DNA of 64,000 nucleotides from Caldanaerobacter subterraneus (GCF_004345675.1 NZ_SLWU01000001.1:1-64000); one strand, 5' to 3'. Positions 16,842 through 26,254 are shown, counted from the first letter of the stretch. Notes: generated from the letters alone by a model not told the origin. A program made the numbers and translations.

Positions 16842-17588
16842 GTGTTGAAAGAGGGAGAAAGATTGGATGAGTTAAACATAAAAAATATGGCCATAATTCA
16901 ACACAAGGACAAATTCAGATTTGGGATAGATGCAGTTTTGCTTGCAAATTTCGTCACTGCAAGAAGAGGAGATAGGATTGTGGATTTGGGATGCGGCAAT
17001 GGGATAATTCCTATTTTGATTGCAGCAAAAACAAAAGATACTTTTATTTATGGGGTCGAAATTCAGGAAGAGATGGTTGACATGGCGATAAGGAGCGTGG
17101 CAATTAACAGTCTGGAAAACAGAATAAAGATAATACACGGGGATGTAAGAGAAGTAGAGAAATTATTGGGTTACGAAAAATTTGACGTGGTAACTTCTAA
17201 TCCTCCTTACATGCCCCTTTATACAGGTTTTGAAAAAAAGGAGGAGGCAGAGAATATCGCGCGATATGAAGTTTACGGAGGACTTGAGGATTTTGTAAAA
17301 GCAGCTTTTAAGCTTTTAAAATTTGGCGGAAAATTTTTTATGGTTCACCGTCCGGACAGGTTAGTAGATGTCATGTACTTTTTGAGGAAGTACAATTTGG
17401 AGCCTAAAAAGCTTAGGTTTGTTCATCCCTACGTTAACAGCAAGCCCAATTTATTGCTTTTGGAAGCAAAAAAGGGAGCGCAGCCCTCTTTGACTGTACT
17501 TCCGCCCCTTTATGTGTATGAAAGGACTGGTGAGTATACAGAAGAGGTGAAATCCATATATTCAAAGGAAAGTTTGGAGGAGGAATAA
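16842..17588 (+). CDS. trmN6: tRNA1(Val) (adenine37-N6)-methyltransferase-like protein (YabB)
   Basis: A protein of about 248 aa with a class I SAM-dependent methyltransferase fold. The SAM motif VDLGCGNGIIPILIA and the adenine-methylase motif SNPPYMPL are clear. The GTG at 16842 is favoured since AGAGGTGA lies six bases before it; a GTG at 16833 and a TTG at 16845 are also in frame. It stands just before rsmI, as in B. subtilis yabB-yabC. The exact methylated position is inferred from the family. Confidence 0.87.
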   Translation: MLKEGERLDELNIKNMAIIQHKDKFRFGIDAVLLANFVTARRGDRIVDLGCGNGIIPILIAAKTKDTFIYGVEIQEEMVDMAIRSVAINSLENRIKIIHGDVREVEKLLGYEKFDVVTSNPPYMPLYTGFEKKEEAENIARYEVYGGLEDFVKAAFKLLKFGGKFFMVHRPDRLVDVMYFLRKYNLEPKKLRFVHPYVNSKPNLLLLEAKKGAQPSLTVLPPLYVYERTGEYTEEVKSIYSKESLEEE

Positions 17589-17590
17589 AA

Positions 17591-18418
17591 ATGGAAGAGT
17601 ATGGGACATTGTATTTGTGCCCCACACCTATTGGCAATTTGGAAGATATAACTCTTAGGGTTTTGAGGGTTTTAAGTGAGGTGGACCTTATTGCAGCAGA
17701 AGATACCAGACAGACACTGAAGTTGTTAAATCACTACGAAATAAAAAAATCCCTTGTAAGTTACCATGAACATAATAAAGTAACGATGGGACCCAAGCTA
17801 ATAGAAAAATTGAAAAGTGGAAAATCTATTGCACTGGTGACTGATGCGGGTACCCCTTCGATTTCAGATCCCGGGGAAGAATTAGTTAGGCTCTGCATAC
17901 AGGAAGGCATAAAGATAGTGCCTCTTCCAGGGCCAACAGCAGCCATCACAGCGCTTATTGCCTCAGGACTTGATACTTCTTCTTTTGTATTTGAAGGTTT
18001 TCTGCCAAAGAAAAGCAAAGAGAGAAGGGAAAAACTAGAGAGGATTTCAAGAGAAGAGAGGACTACAATACTTTATGAATCTCCTTACCGATTGAAGGAA
18101 ACTTTAAAGGAACTAAAAGAATACATAGGGGAAAGAAAAGTTGTGGTGGCAAGGGAGCTTACAAAAATTCACGAAGAGTTTATAAGAGGGACGGTAGAAG
18201 AAGTTTTAGAAAAGTTAGGAGAGGAAGTAAAAGGAGAGATTGTAATAGTAATAGAAGGAGCTAAAATTAGTCCTTTACAAAAAGACCCTAAAGAATTGCT
18301 ATATAAATACTTAAAACTAGGGATGGATAAAAAAGAAGCTGTGAAAAAGGTTGCAGAAGAACTGAAGGTTTCAAAAAGAGAAGTTTATAAGCTTGCCATG
18401 GAAGAGGATATCAATTGA
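17591..18418 (+). CDS. rsmI: 16S rRNA (cytidine1402-2'-O)-methyltransferase
   Basis: A 275-aa protein of the tetrapyrrole-methylase fold. RsmI motifs are LYLCPTPIGNLEDITLRVL, AAEDTRQTLKLL, ALVTDAGTPSISDPG and LPGPTAAITALIASG. It modifies C1402 in the decoding centre of 16S rRNA. It lies two bases after trmN6 and shares its transcript. Confidence 0.95.
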   Translation: MEEYGTLYLCPTPIGNLEDITLRVLRVLSEVDLIAAEDTRQTLKLLNHYEIKKSLVSYHEHNKVTMGPKLIEKLKSGKSIALVTDAGTPSISDPGEELVRLCIQEGIKIVPLPGPTAAITALIASGLDTSSFVFEGFLPKKSKERREKLERISREERTTILYESPYRLKETLKELKEYIGERKVVVARELTKIHEEFIRGTVEEVLEKLGEEVKGEIVIVIEGAKISPLQKDPKELLYKYLKLGMDKKEAVKKVAEELKVSKREVYKLAMEEDIN

Positions 18419-18522
18419 AGTTGATTTTCAATACCTTTTGTGTAAAATATTTGCATATTTTTGGCCCATGAACTGTAATATATACAAGTGACAATTTCAA
18501 TTGATAATGTGTGGAGGTTGCC

Positions 18523-18985
18523 ATGAATAGAGAAAAAGCGGCTCTTTTGTCTCTTGTTTCTAACAGCTTTTTGATCACAGCAAAATTGGTGGCAGGAATT
18601 TTGATGCATTCTATAGGTGTAATTTCTGAGGCAATTCATTCCTCAATTGATTTAATTGCAAGTATAATTGCCTTTTTTCCATAAGAAAAGCGGCAAAGCC
18701 TGCTGATGAGGACCATCTCTTTGGCCACGGGAGAAAATGTGTCTGGTCTGTTGACCTTACAAAAGAAGCTTTAAAAAACCTGACGGATACAACTCTTCCG
18801 GAGGAAAAATTGAAAGAAATAGAGGAGATAATCAAGTCAAATCCTGAAATTACAAGTTTTCACAAATTGAGGACTAGGAAATTACCCATGAACTTTCCCA
18901 TAGGGTTTCAAAGCAAATTATTGATAGATTCCCAGGAGCCAATGTCACAGTTCACATAGAGTCAGAAGAAAAAAGGAGGAAAAAT
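18523..18985 (+). pseudogene. Cation diffusion facilitator (CDF) transporter, broken
   Basis: Translation from ATG 18523 (behind GGAGG) gives a CDF N-terminus (LVAGILMHSIGVISEAIHSS) that stops at codon 53. One extra base in the T6 run near 18670 would restore the next stretch, KAAKPADEDHLFGHGRK, also typical of CDF proteins. The sequence then jumps straight to a cytoplasmic-domain piece (LTDTTLPEEKLKEIEEII), so the middle membrane helices are deleted. A second shift is needed to read the C-terminal HRVSKQIIDRFPGANVTVHI. At least three lesions make this a decayed gene and not one sequencing slip. Confidence 0.88.
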
Positions 18986-19013
18986 AATGGGAGGATTTTC
19001 CTCCCATTATTTT
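18981..19013. terminator. Bidirectional terminator between the CDF remnant and abrB
   Basis: A long hairpin whose arms, AAAATAATGGGAGGA and TCCTCCCATTATTTT, are perfectly complementary around a short T-rich loop. A T run or A run on each side allows use by both convergent transcripts. Confidence 0.88.
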
Positions 19014-19021
19014 TCCTGCGA

Positions 19022-19276
19022 TTATTCTAATGGAGTTTTCTTAAGCTCTTCCAAGCAGTTTTTGCAGATGTTTTTCCCTTTGTAGTTTATGACATTTTCA
19101 GCGTTGCCGCAGAAAATGCATGCTGGTTCGTACTTTTTGAGGACTATCTGCTCTCCATCTACATAGATTTCTAATGCGTCTCTTTCTGCGATGTTTAATG
19201 TCCTCCTGAGCTCAATTGGTATTACTACCCTTCCCAGCTCATCTACTTTTCTCACAATACCCGTGGATTTCAACAT
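19022..19276 (-). CDS. abrB: AbrB-family transition-state regulator with C-terminal zinc-knuckle-like tail
   Basis: An 84-aa protein. Residues 1-50 carry the AbrB swapped-hairpin DNA-binding domain (STGIVRKVDELGRVVIPIEL, RRTLNIAERDALEIY). The C-terminal part differs from B. subtilis AbrB and shows CIFCGNAENV and ICKNCLEEL, a four-cysteine likely zinc site. The start is ATG 19276 behind AGGAGGGG. It is read opposite to its neighbours and is placed after rsmI as in B. subtilis. In Bacillus it represses stationary-phase genes; the same role here is inferred. Confidence 0.93.
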   Translation of the reverse strand: MLKSTGIVRKVDELGRVVIPIELRRTLNIAERDALEIYVDGEQIVLKKYEPACIFCGNAENVINYKGKNICKNCLEELKKTPLE

Positions 19277-19455
19277 ATTTCTCCCCTCCTGAGTTACAAA
19301 TTTCGACAGTTGTACTTCACTTATAATAATACCAAGTTTTGAAAAATAAGTCAACACCTTTTTTGGAATTTTTTTAGGATAATAACATAAATTTTATTAC
19401 ATAAGAAGAAAAAGCGAAAAATAGTAGGATTTTTGGCAATGCAGGAGGTTTTTTT

Positions 19456-20040
19456 ATGATGAACTACATATGGTTTTTTATGATCGCTGTGGGAATATTT
19501 GTTGGAATGGCAAATGGAAAAATGTCGGAGGTATCAAAGGCGATAATTGATTCCGCTCAAAGTGCAGTGACGATTTCAATAGGCCTTCTAGGAGTTATGG
19601 CTCTCTGGCTCGGAATAATGAAAATTGCTGAAAAATCAGGGCTTATGGATATTGTAGCAAAAGTGCTAAAACCTGTGATAACAAAAATTTTTCCTGAGAT
19701 TCCTAAGGACCATCCAGCTGTTTCTGCAATGATTATGAATATCTCAGCTAATATGCTGGGGCTTGGCAATGCCGCTACTCCTTTTGGAATTAAGGCTATG
19801 GAGTACCTTCAAGAGCTCAACAGAAAAGAGAATCCCTCAAATGCCATGTGCCGATTTTTAGTTATAAATACTGCTTCAATTCAACTTATTCCAGCTGTTA
19901 TGATAGGCCTTAGAGCATCCCTTGGAGCGCAAAACCCGGCGGATTTTGTAATTGTGAGCATTTTTTCTACGGCCACAGCTCTTACGGCAGGGTTAATTTT
20001 CAACAACTTTATTGAAAAAATGTCAATATTTAGGGAGTGA
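19456..20040 (+). CDS. spmA: Spore maturation protein A
   Basis: A 194-aa membrane protein of the nucleoside-recognition (Gate) domain family. The sequence MNISANMLGLGNAATPFGIKAM is the SpmA hallmark, with several hydrophobic helices. SpmA and SpmB are needed for proper spore core dehydration in Bacillus. Two ATG codons in tandem begin the frame behind GGAGG, and either may be used. spmB follows at once. Confidence 0.93.
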   Translation: MMNYIWFFMIAVGIFVGMANGKMSEVSKAIIDSAQSAVTISIGLLGVMALWLGIMKIAEKSGLMDIVAKVLKPVITKIFPEIPKDHPAVSAMIMNISANMLGLGNAATPFGIKAMEYLQELNRKENPSNAMCRFLVINTASIQLIPAVMIGLRASLGAQNPADFVIVSIFSTATALTAGLIFNNFIEKMSIFRE

Positions 20041-20045
20041 TGTGT

Positions 20046-20567
20046 GTGGTAGAAATTTTTTCTGAATGGCTTGTCCCTGTTCTTCTTATAATTATACCTT
20101 TTTACGGTCTTGTAAAAAAGGCCAAAGTTTATGAGATTTTTATAGAGGGCGCAAAAGAGGGACTAGATGTGGTTGTAAGGATTTTTCCTTCTCTTTTAGC
20201 TATGCTGGTGGCTATAGGAGTTTTGAGGGCTTCTGGGGCTTTGAATTTGCTTGCCCAGATTTTGATGCCTTTCACTCAAAAGATAGGTATGCCTGAAGAG
20301 CTTGTTCCCCTTGCTTTGATAAGGCCTCTTTCAGGGAGCGGAGCTTTAGGGATTGCCACAGAACTTATGAAAACTTATGGTGCTGATTCTTTCATTGGCA
20401 AGATGGCTTCTGCTATGTACGGTTCTACAGAGACTACTTTTTATGTGCTTGCAGTTTACTTTGGAGCCGTAGGAATAAAGAATATAAGGCATTCAATCGT
20501 TTCTGGAATTTTTGCTGATATAGTGGCTATTATCTCTTGCGTTTTTTACAGCCGCATATTTTTTTAG
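20046..20567 (+). CDS. spmB: Spore maturation protein B
   Basis: A 173-aa partner of SpmA with the same Gate-type fold. Typical pieces are IFPSLLAMLVAIGVLRASGA, IRPLSGSGALG and YGSTETTFYVLAVYFG. The GTG at 20046 is chosen because AGGGAG sits eight bases before it; upstream GTG and ATG codons overlap the spmA stop. The two genes are translationally linked and are probably expressed only during sporulation. Confidence 0.93.
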   Translation: MVEIFSEWLVPVLLIIIPFYGLVKKAKVYEIFIEGAKEGLDVVVRIFPSLLAMLVAIGVLRASGALNLLAQILMPFTQKIGMPEELVPLALIRPLSGSGALGIATELMKTYGADSFIGKMASAMYGSTETTFYVLAVYFGAVGIKNIRHSIVSGIFADIVAIISCVFYSRIFF

Positions 20568-20570
20568 GCC

Positions 20571-20598
20571 TTGTATACTTTTTCCCTTTTGTTATACT
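20571..20598 (+). promoter_or_regulatory. Sigma-A-like promoter before the tRNA nucleotidyltransferase gene
   Basis: TTGTAT (20571-20576) and TATACT (20593-20598) are 16 bases apart, just after spmB and 44 bases before the next start. Confidence 0.6.
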
Positions 20599-20641
20599 TA
20601 TTATTGGTAGGCAATTTACCTTTTTGAAAGGAAGGATCTTC

Positions 20642-22042
20642 GTGGCTACAGTACCCAGGCTCATAAGGAAATTAGGAAGAGAAGCCTATAACGTTTACAT
20701 TGTCGGCGGCTACATAAGGGACAGGGTATTGAACAAAGAAGCAAAGGACTACGATTTTGTAGTTAAAGGCAATGCAGAAGAAATCGCAAAATTGGCAGCT
20801 GAGAAAATGGGAGGCAGTTTTGTACCTTTTATGGCAGAAAAAGGAACATATAGAATAGTGGTTGGAGGTGAAATACTGGATTTCACTAATTTAAGAGGGA
20901 AAGACATATACGAAGATCTGGTCCACAGGGACTTTACAATAAATGCCATGGCTATTAGACTCACTGACCACTTTGAATTTGAATACATAATAGACCCTTT
21001 TGGAGGATTAAAGGATATAAAAAACAGAAAAATAAGACATGTGGCAGACTATACCTTTCGGGAAGACCCTTTGAGGGCTTTGAGGGCTGTGAGATTTGCT
21101 GCCACTTATAAATTTGATATAGATGAGGCGACAAAAGCCAAAATAAAGGAAGAAGCCCATTTATTAAAAAATGTTGCCCCTGAGAGGATAATGAATGAAA
21201 TTTTTATGATAATAAGAGAAAAAGATTCGCATAAGTATTTGAGGTTGATGGAAGAGCTAAGTTTGATGGAAAATATTTTTGAAGAGGTAGCTAAACTCAA
21301 AGAGGTGGGTAAATGCTACTATCAGCTTATAAACGCGTGGATACATTCTATAAGGGCAGTGGAGGAGTATGAAAACATCATAAGCGCTATGAGATTTCCC
21401 AAGGATGTAGAAGACCTTGTGAGTGAATACCTAGAAAAACCCATGTCTTCGGGAAATAAAGTTAAAGATATAATAAAACTGGGAATTTTGTTTCACGACA
21501 TAGGCAAAGCTGATTCCATATACATCGACGTAGAAAACCGCCTCCACTTTTACAATCACGAGATAAAAGGTGCTGAGATAATAAAGAAAATGGCCTCCCG
21601 CATGAGAATTCCCAAAAAAGAGACAAACCTCCTGAAAAAACTTGTGCTTTACCATAAAAAGCCCCTCGATTACTACATTGAAGGGGTAAATAACAAGACA
21701 CTTTTCAGGTTTTTCTATCATCTAAAAGATAACGCTATAGGTATTCTGCTAGCCTCTTTGGCAGATTACACTGCCAGCCGGTTAAGCTTTGGGAAAGAAG
21801 AGGACATACCCCGTTATGAGAATTTTATAATCAGACTTTTAAGACGATATGTAGAGTTTAAAGAGACGGAAAAACCGCTGCTTTCTCCTCTAGACATAAT
21901 ATTAAATTTTGATGTGAAAGATGGCAAAAAGCTCGGGCAGATACTGTATGAGATAAGGAAAAACAGGTTTTACGGCGAAATAAAGACAAAAGAAGATGCC
22001 GTTGAGTTTATAAAAGAGAGAATGAGAGTGGAGAAAATATGA
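20642..22042 (+). CDS. tRNA nucleotidyltransferase / poly(A) polymerase family protein with HD domain
   Basis: A 466-aa class II nucleotidyltransferase. The head domain has YIVGGYIRDRVLN, the catalytic Asp pair in KDYDFVVKG and LVHRDFTINAMAI. The RNA-binding region RAVRFAATYKFDID follows. A C-terminal HD domain contains FHDIGKAD. GTG 20642 behind AAAGGAAGG is the start; the longer frame runs back into spmB. It either adds CCA to tRNA 3' ends or acts as one half of a split CC/A-adding pair, which sequence alone does not decide. Confidence 0.9.
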   Translation: MATVPRLIRKLGREAYNVYIVGGYIRDRVLNKEAKDYDFVVKGNAEEIAKLAAEKMGGSFVPFMAEKGTYRIVVGGEILDFTNLRGKDIYEDLVHRDFTINAMAIRLTDHFEFEYIIDPFGGLKDIKNRKIRHVADYTFREDPLRALRAVRFAATYKFDIDEATKAKIKEEAHLLKNVAPERIMNEIFMIIREKDSHKYLRLMEELSLMENIFEEVAKLKEVGKCYYQLINAWIHSIRAVEEYENIISAMRFPKDVEDLVSEYLEKPMSSGNKVKDIIKLGILFHDIGKADSIYIDVENRLHFYNHEIKGAEIIKKMASRMRIPKKETNLLKKLVLYHKKPLDYYIEGVNNKTLFRFFYHLKDNAIGILLASLADYTASRLSFGKEEDIPRYENFIIRLLRRYVEFKETEKPLLSPLDIILNFDVKDGKKLGQILYEIRKNRFYGEIKTKEDAVEFIKERMRVEKI

Positions 22043-22066
22043 GGAGTTGAATAATAAAAAAGGGAG

Positions 22067-22095
22067 TTGACAATACTCATTATAAAGGGTATATT
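22067..22095 (+). promoter_or_regulatory. Sigma-A promoter of the metG T-box transcript
   Basis: TTGACA (22067-22072) and TATATT (22090-22095) with a 17-base spacer. Transcription should start near 22102, just before the T-box leader. Confidence 0.85.
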
Positions 22096-22101
22096 TAAGG
22101 A

Positions 22102-22371
22102 TAAATAGAATATTGGAAAAGGCGATGAAGGAAAGAGTAGGAAGACTAGAACTTTTACAGAGAGTCGGGCAAGGTGAGAGCCGATAAAGTTCTAGCTTTT
22201 GAAGATGGCTCCGGAGCCGTACTGTCGAAGGCTAGTAGGCTTTACCGGGGACTCCCGTTACAGAGTAGGAGTGTGTTTGCACTCTGTGAGGCATGAGCCG
22301 CGAGGTTCATGCGAAGAAGGGTGGTACCGCGAAAATCTCGCCCCTTGCCGGAGGCGAGTTTTTTATTTAAT
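22102..22371 (+). ncRNA. T-box riboswitch (methionine) controlling metG
   Basis: A complete T-box leader. It has a long stem I with the GA motif around GAAAGAGTAGGAAG. The specifier context GAAG-ATG-GCTCCGG has the ATG (Met) codon at 22205-22207. The conserved T-box sequence AGGGTGGTACCGCG lies near 22317-22330. The terminator hairpin pairs CTCGCC (22337-22342) with GGCGAG (22353-22358), followed by a T run. Uncharged tRNA-Met should stabilise the antiterminator and allow metG transcription. The specifier agrees with the downstream gene. Confidence 0.95.
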
Positions 22372-22401
22372 TACTATAAAAAACTTGAGGAGGAGGTCAA
22401 A

Positions 22402-24318
22402 ATGAAAAAGACTTTTTACATCACCACCCCTATATATTACCCCAGTGACAAGCTACATATTGGCCATTCTTACACTACTGTGGCTGCTGACGCAATGGCA
22501 AGGTTCAAAAGATTGACAGGGTATGACGTGATGTTTTTGACAGGCACGGACGAGCACGGGCAGAAAATTCAGAGGATAGCCAGAGAAAAAGGCATGTCTC
22601 CAAAAGAATATGTGGACGGCATTGTGGAATGGATAAAAGATTTATGGAAAACAATGGATATAAGTTATGACCATTTTATTAGGACAACTGATGCCTATCA
22701 CGAAGAAATAGTGCAAAAAATATTCACGAAGTTGTACGAGCAGGGGGATATATATAAGGGAGAATACGAGGGATGGTATTGCACTCCTTGCGAGTCTTTC
22801 TGGACAGAAAGCCAGCTTGTGGATGGAAAATGTCCTGACTGCGGAAGGCCCGTTGAAAGGGTTACAGAGGAAGGGTATTTCTTCAGACTTTCAGCTTATG
22901 GAGATAAGCTTTTGAAGTACTATGAGGAGCATCCAGATTTTATACAGCCAGAGTCCAGGCGAAATGAAATGATAAACTTTATAAAGGCTGGATTGGAGGA
23001 CTTATTTGTCTCAAGGAGCACTTTTGACTGGGGAATAAAAGTGCCTTTTGACCCTAAGCACGTCATATACGTTTGGATAGATGCTCTTTCTAACTATATC
23101 ACTGCATTAGGATATATGACAGAAAATGATGAGAAATTTAAAAAGTATTGGCCTGCAGATGTGCATCTCGTTGGTAAGGAAATTGTGAGGTTCCACACGA
23201 TAATATGGCCTGCTATGCTCATGGCTTTAGGACTTCCTCTTCCTAAAAAGGTGTTTGGGCATGGATGGTTGATTTTAGAAGGAGGTAAAATGTCAAAATC
23301 CAAAGGGAATGTAGTGGACCCCAAGGAACTAGTGGACAGGTACGGAGTAGATGCTGTAAGGTATTTCCTCTTAAGAGAAGTTCCCTTTGGTGCTGACGGC
23401 GTATTTTCAAACGAAGCTTTAATAAACAGGATAAATTCCGATTTGGCAAATGATTTGGGCAATCTTTTAAGTAGAACTGTCACAATGATTGAGAAATACT
23501 TTGATGGAGTGTTGCCTAAACCTTCTTCTCAAGAAGAAATAGATGAAGACCTCATAAATGTAGCGCAAAATTTACCACAGAAAGTAGAAGAATACATGGA
23601 CAAGTTGCAATTCTCCAACGCCTTAATAGAGATATGGAAATTAGTGTCAAGAGCTAATAAGTACATTGATGAGACTATGCCGTGGGTGCTAGCAAAAGAT
23701 GAATCTAAAAGAGGCAGACTGGGTACAGTTTTATACAATTTGGCAGAATCTTTAAGGTTCATAGGAATTTTGATATCTCCTTTTATGCCCAATACTCCTA
23801 AAAAGATGTTTGAACAATTAGGGATTACGGAAGATTTGACTACATGGGAAAGCTTAAAATTTGGGCTTTTGAAGGAAGGCACAAGGGTGAAGAGAGGAGA
23901 AATCCTGTTCCCCAGAATAGATGTTGAGAAAGAACTGGCATCTCTTGAAAAGAAAACTGAAGAAAAGACAAAAGAAACAAAAGAAGAGAAGATAGATTAT
24001 ATCACGATAGAAGATTTTTCAAAAGTTCAACTGAGAGTTGCTGAAATTTTAGAAGCTGAGAAAGTAGAAGGTTCAGACAAGCTCATTAAAATGAAGCTTA
24101 AAGTCGGGGAAGAGATAAGGCAGATTGTAGGAGGAATTGGCAAATATTACAGTCCAGAAGAGTTAATAGGCAAGAAGATAATAATTGTATATAATTTACA
24201 GCCGAGAAAACTCATGGGGATTGAATCCCAGGGGATGCTATTGGCGGCCACTAATGAAGGGAAAATGGCGCTTCTCACGGTAGACAAAGACATAGAAAGC
24301 GGTTCTAAAATAAGCTGA
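22402..24318 (+). CDS. metG: Methionyl-tRNA synthetase
   Basis: A 638-aa class I synthetase. It shows the HIGH-type motif (KLHIGHSY), a zinc knuckle with two CxxC pairs (WYCTPCES and KCPDCGRP), the KMSKS loop (GGKMSKSKGNVVDP) and a C-terminal Trbp111-like tRNA-binding domain (FSKVQLRVAEILEAEKV onward). The ATG at 22402 behind GGAGGAGG follows the T-box terminator. It charges tRNA-Met with methionine. Confidence 0.98.
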   Translation: MKKTFYITTPIYYPSDKLHIGHSYTTVAADAMARFKRLTGYDVMFLTGTDEHGQKIQRIAREKGMSPKEYVDGIVEWIKDLWKTMDISYDHFIRTTDAYHEEIVQKIFTKLYEQGDIYKGEYEGWYCTPCESFWTESQLVDGKCPDCGRPVERVTEEGYFFRLSAYGDKLLKYYEEHPDFIQPESRRNEMINFIKAGLEDLFVSRSTFDWGIKVPFDPKHVIYVWIDALSNYITALGYMTENDEKFKKYWPADVHLVGKEIVRFHTIIWPAMLMALGLPLPKKVFGHGWLILEGGKMSKSKGNVVDPKELVDRYGVDAVRYFLLREVPFGADGVFSNEALINRINSDLANDLGNLLSRTVTMIEKYFDGVLPKPSSQEEIDEDLINVAQNLPQKVEEYMDKLQFSNALIEIWKLVSRANKYIDETMPWVLAKDESKRGRLGTVLYNLAESLRFIGILISPFMPNTPKKMFEQLGITEDLTTWESLKFGLLKEGTRVKRGEILFPRIDVEKELASLEKKTEEKTKETKEEKIDYITIEDFSKVQLRVAEILEAEKVEGSDKLIKMKLKVGEEIRQIVGGIGKYYSPEELIGKKIIIVYNLQPRKLMGIESQGMLLAATNEGKMALLTVDKDIESGSKIS

Positions 24319-24328
24319 GGTGATAAAA

Positions 24329-25099
24329 TTGCTTATAGACTCTCACGCTCATCTTGAGGATGAGAAATACAATGAAGACAGGGAAAAAGTGATTGAGGAG
24401 TGCAAAAAGGACCTCACATTTTTAATAAATGTGGGGTCCAATATATTGACTTCTAAAAAGACCATTGAACTTGCCCACAAATACGATTTTATATACGCAA
24501 CTGTAGGCATTCACCCTCATGATGCAGAAAGAGAAAAAGACAAGATAGAGGAAATAGAGAAGTTGGCTCTTGAGGATAAAGTGGTGGCTATAGGAGAAAT
24601 TGGCTTGGATTATTATTACGGTGACCCTCCTAAAGAATTTCAAATTGAGGCTTTTGTGAAGCAGATAAGGTTCGCAAAAAAGCTTAAACTTCCCATTGTA
24701 ATTCACGACAGAGTCGCCCATGAGGATATCTTAAAAATACTGAAAAAAGAATGGACACAGGATTTAAAAGGGGTATTTCACAGTTATTCTGGTGATCTCG
24801 AGATGATAAAAGAAGTGATAGGTATGAATTTTTACATCTCTCTTTCAGGAACTGTCACTTTCAAAAACGCTAAAAAAGTTAAGGAGGTTGCAAAAGAAGT
24901 TCCTCTTGAGTGGCTTTTAATTGAGACAGATAGTCCCTATTTGACTCCTGAGCCCTACAGAGGTAAGAGAAACAAGCCCACATATGTTAAATTTGTAGCA
25001 CAAAAAATTGCTGAAATAAAAGGCATAAGTTTTGAAGAAGTTTGTGAAACAACCTCGCAAAATGCCATAAAGCTTTTCAATTTGCCCTCCTGTTTTTGA
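24329..25099 (+). CDS. tatD: TatD-family metal-dependent hydrolase (YabD)
   Basis: A 256-aa TIM-barrel deoxyribonuclease-like hydrolase. The metal-binding residues appear in DSHAHLEDE, AIGEIGLDYY, PIVIHDR, VFHSYSG and LIETDSPYL. The TTG at 24329 is preferred since GAGGTGAT precedes it at good distance; a GTG three codons earlier is in frame but overlaps that site. It follows metG as in B. subtilis metS-yabD. The natural substrate is uncertain; family members degrade DNA 3' ends or D-aminoacyl-tRNA. Confidence 0.92.
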   Translation: MLIDSHAHLEDEKYNEDREKVIEECKKDLTFLINVGSNILTSKKTIELAHKYDFIYATVGIHPHDAEREKDKIEEIEKLALEDKVVAIGEIGLDYYYGDPPKEFQIEAFVKQIRFAKKLKLPIVIHDRVAHEDILKILKKEWTQDLKGVFHSYSGDLEMIKEVIGMNFYISLSGTVTFKNAKKVKEVAKEVPLEWLLIETDSPYLTPEPYRGKRNKPTYVKFVAQKIAEIKGISFEEVCETTSQNAIKLFNLPSCF

Positions 25100-25163
25100 T
25101 AGGTATCAAAAGTGTGAAAATTGCGTATAATACTTACATAACTGAAAAATTGTGTATAAAAAT

Positions 25164-25192
25164 TTGACAAATTAATTTAATTGCATTAAAAT
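25164..25192 (+). promoter_or_regulatory. Sigma-A promoter of the yabE-like gene
   Basis: TTGACA (25164-25169) and TAAAAT (25187-25192), spaced by 17 bases, 46 bases before the start codon. Confidence 0.8.
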
Positions 25193-25237
25193 TACTTACG
25201 ACTCCCCTAAACCAAATTTTTAACAGGAGGGTATGGG

Positions 25238-26254
25238 ATGGATACAGATGACCTTAGAAGGCGACTAAAACCGGTTGTCCTTGTAACACTGGTAGCAGTC
25301 GCTTGTGGGGCCATTGGCCTTTTGGCTTATGTGAATTTGAGAAAGGAAATAACCCTTCAGGATGGAAATAAAAAAATAGTGATAACTACCTTTGCATCCA
25401 CAGTAGGAGATTTGCTAAAGGAAAGAGGCATTGAACTAAGGCAGGAAGATGTGGTCAAACCCTCTCTTAATGCGCGACTTAAAAATGGCATGACGATAAC
25501 CATCAAAAGAGCAGTGCCTGTTACACTAAATGTAGGAGGGAAAGTAGAAAATATATACTCAGCAGCTTCTACTATAAAAGACCTGCTTTCTGAAAGAGGG
25601 ATAGCTTTGGGGCCACAGGACAAAATCAACATGACTTTGGATACGCCTATATTTGCTTACATGTACATCGACATCACAAAGGTGACGGAGAAGATTATAA
25701 CTGAAGAAATAGATATACCGTATCAGACAGAGACAGTAAAGGACTATACGATGGAAAGGGGTCAGACTAGAATAGCCCGACAAGGGGAAATGGGGAAAAA
25801 AGTAAAAGTTATAAAAGTCACTTATGAGAATGGGAAAGAAGTAGCGCGAAACGTAATTGAAGAAAAAGTGATTAAAAACCCCGTTCCCCAGATCGTACGA
25901 GTTGGGACTTTAGGGGTTTTTACTACTTCTAGAGGAGAAATCGTAAGATACAGAGAAGTGAAGACAATGCTAGCTACAGCTTATGACAGCAGTGAAGAGA
26001 GCACAGGTAAAAAGCCTGGAGACCCCGACTACGGTATTACTGCGAGTGGAATGGTGGTAAGAAGGGGAGTAGTTGCTGTGGACCCCAGAGTTATACCGCT
26101 AGGAACGAGGCTGTATGTAGAAGGATACGGCTTTTGCATTGCAGCTGATACTGGAGGGGCTATAAAGGGCAATCGAATTGACGTGTATTTTCCTACCAGA
26201 GAAGAGGCCAGAAACTGGGGGAGAAGATACGTCAAAGTGTACATTCTTCAGTAG
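25238..26254 (+). CDS. YabE-type cell-wall protein (DUF348, G5 and 3D domains)
   Basis: A 338-aa exported or membrane-anchored protein. An N-terminal hydrophobic segment (VVLVTLVAVACGAIGLLAYV) is followed by two DUF348 repeats (TVGDLLKERGIEL, TIKDLLSERGIAL), a G5 domain (residues ~140-215) and a C-terminal 3D domain. The 3D domain's three aspartates are in VAVDPRVIP, AADTGGAI and GNRIDVYF. The 3D fold is a lytic transglycosylase-like peptidoglycan-cleaving domain, so a spore or cell-wall remodelling role (as for Sps/YabE) is likely. It sits between tatD and ksgA; rnmV, which separates them in B. subtilis, is absent. Confidence 0.92.
   Translation: MDTDDLRRRLKPVVLVTLVAVACGAIGLLAYVNLRKEITLQDGNKKIVITTFASTVGDLLKERGIELRQEDVVKPSLNARLKNGMTITIKRAVPVTLNVGGKVENIYSAASTIKDLLSERGIALGPQDKINMTLDTPIFAYMYIDITKVTEKIITEEIDIPYQTETVKDYTMERGQTRIARQGEMGKKVKVIKVTYENGKEVARNVIEEKVIKNPVPQIVRVGTLGVFTTSRGEIVRYREVKTMLATAYDSSEESTGKKPGDPDYGITASGMVVRRGVVAVDPRVIPLGTRLYVEGYGFCIAADTGGAIKGNRIDVYFPTREEARNWGRRYVKVYILQ

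Noticed and set aside
16721-16894. N-terminal extension of arginine deiminase
   Set aside because: The extra residues do not match the family, which begins shortly before PLKAVILHRPG, and the GGAGG site lies downstream of them.
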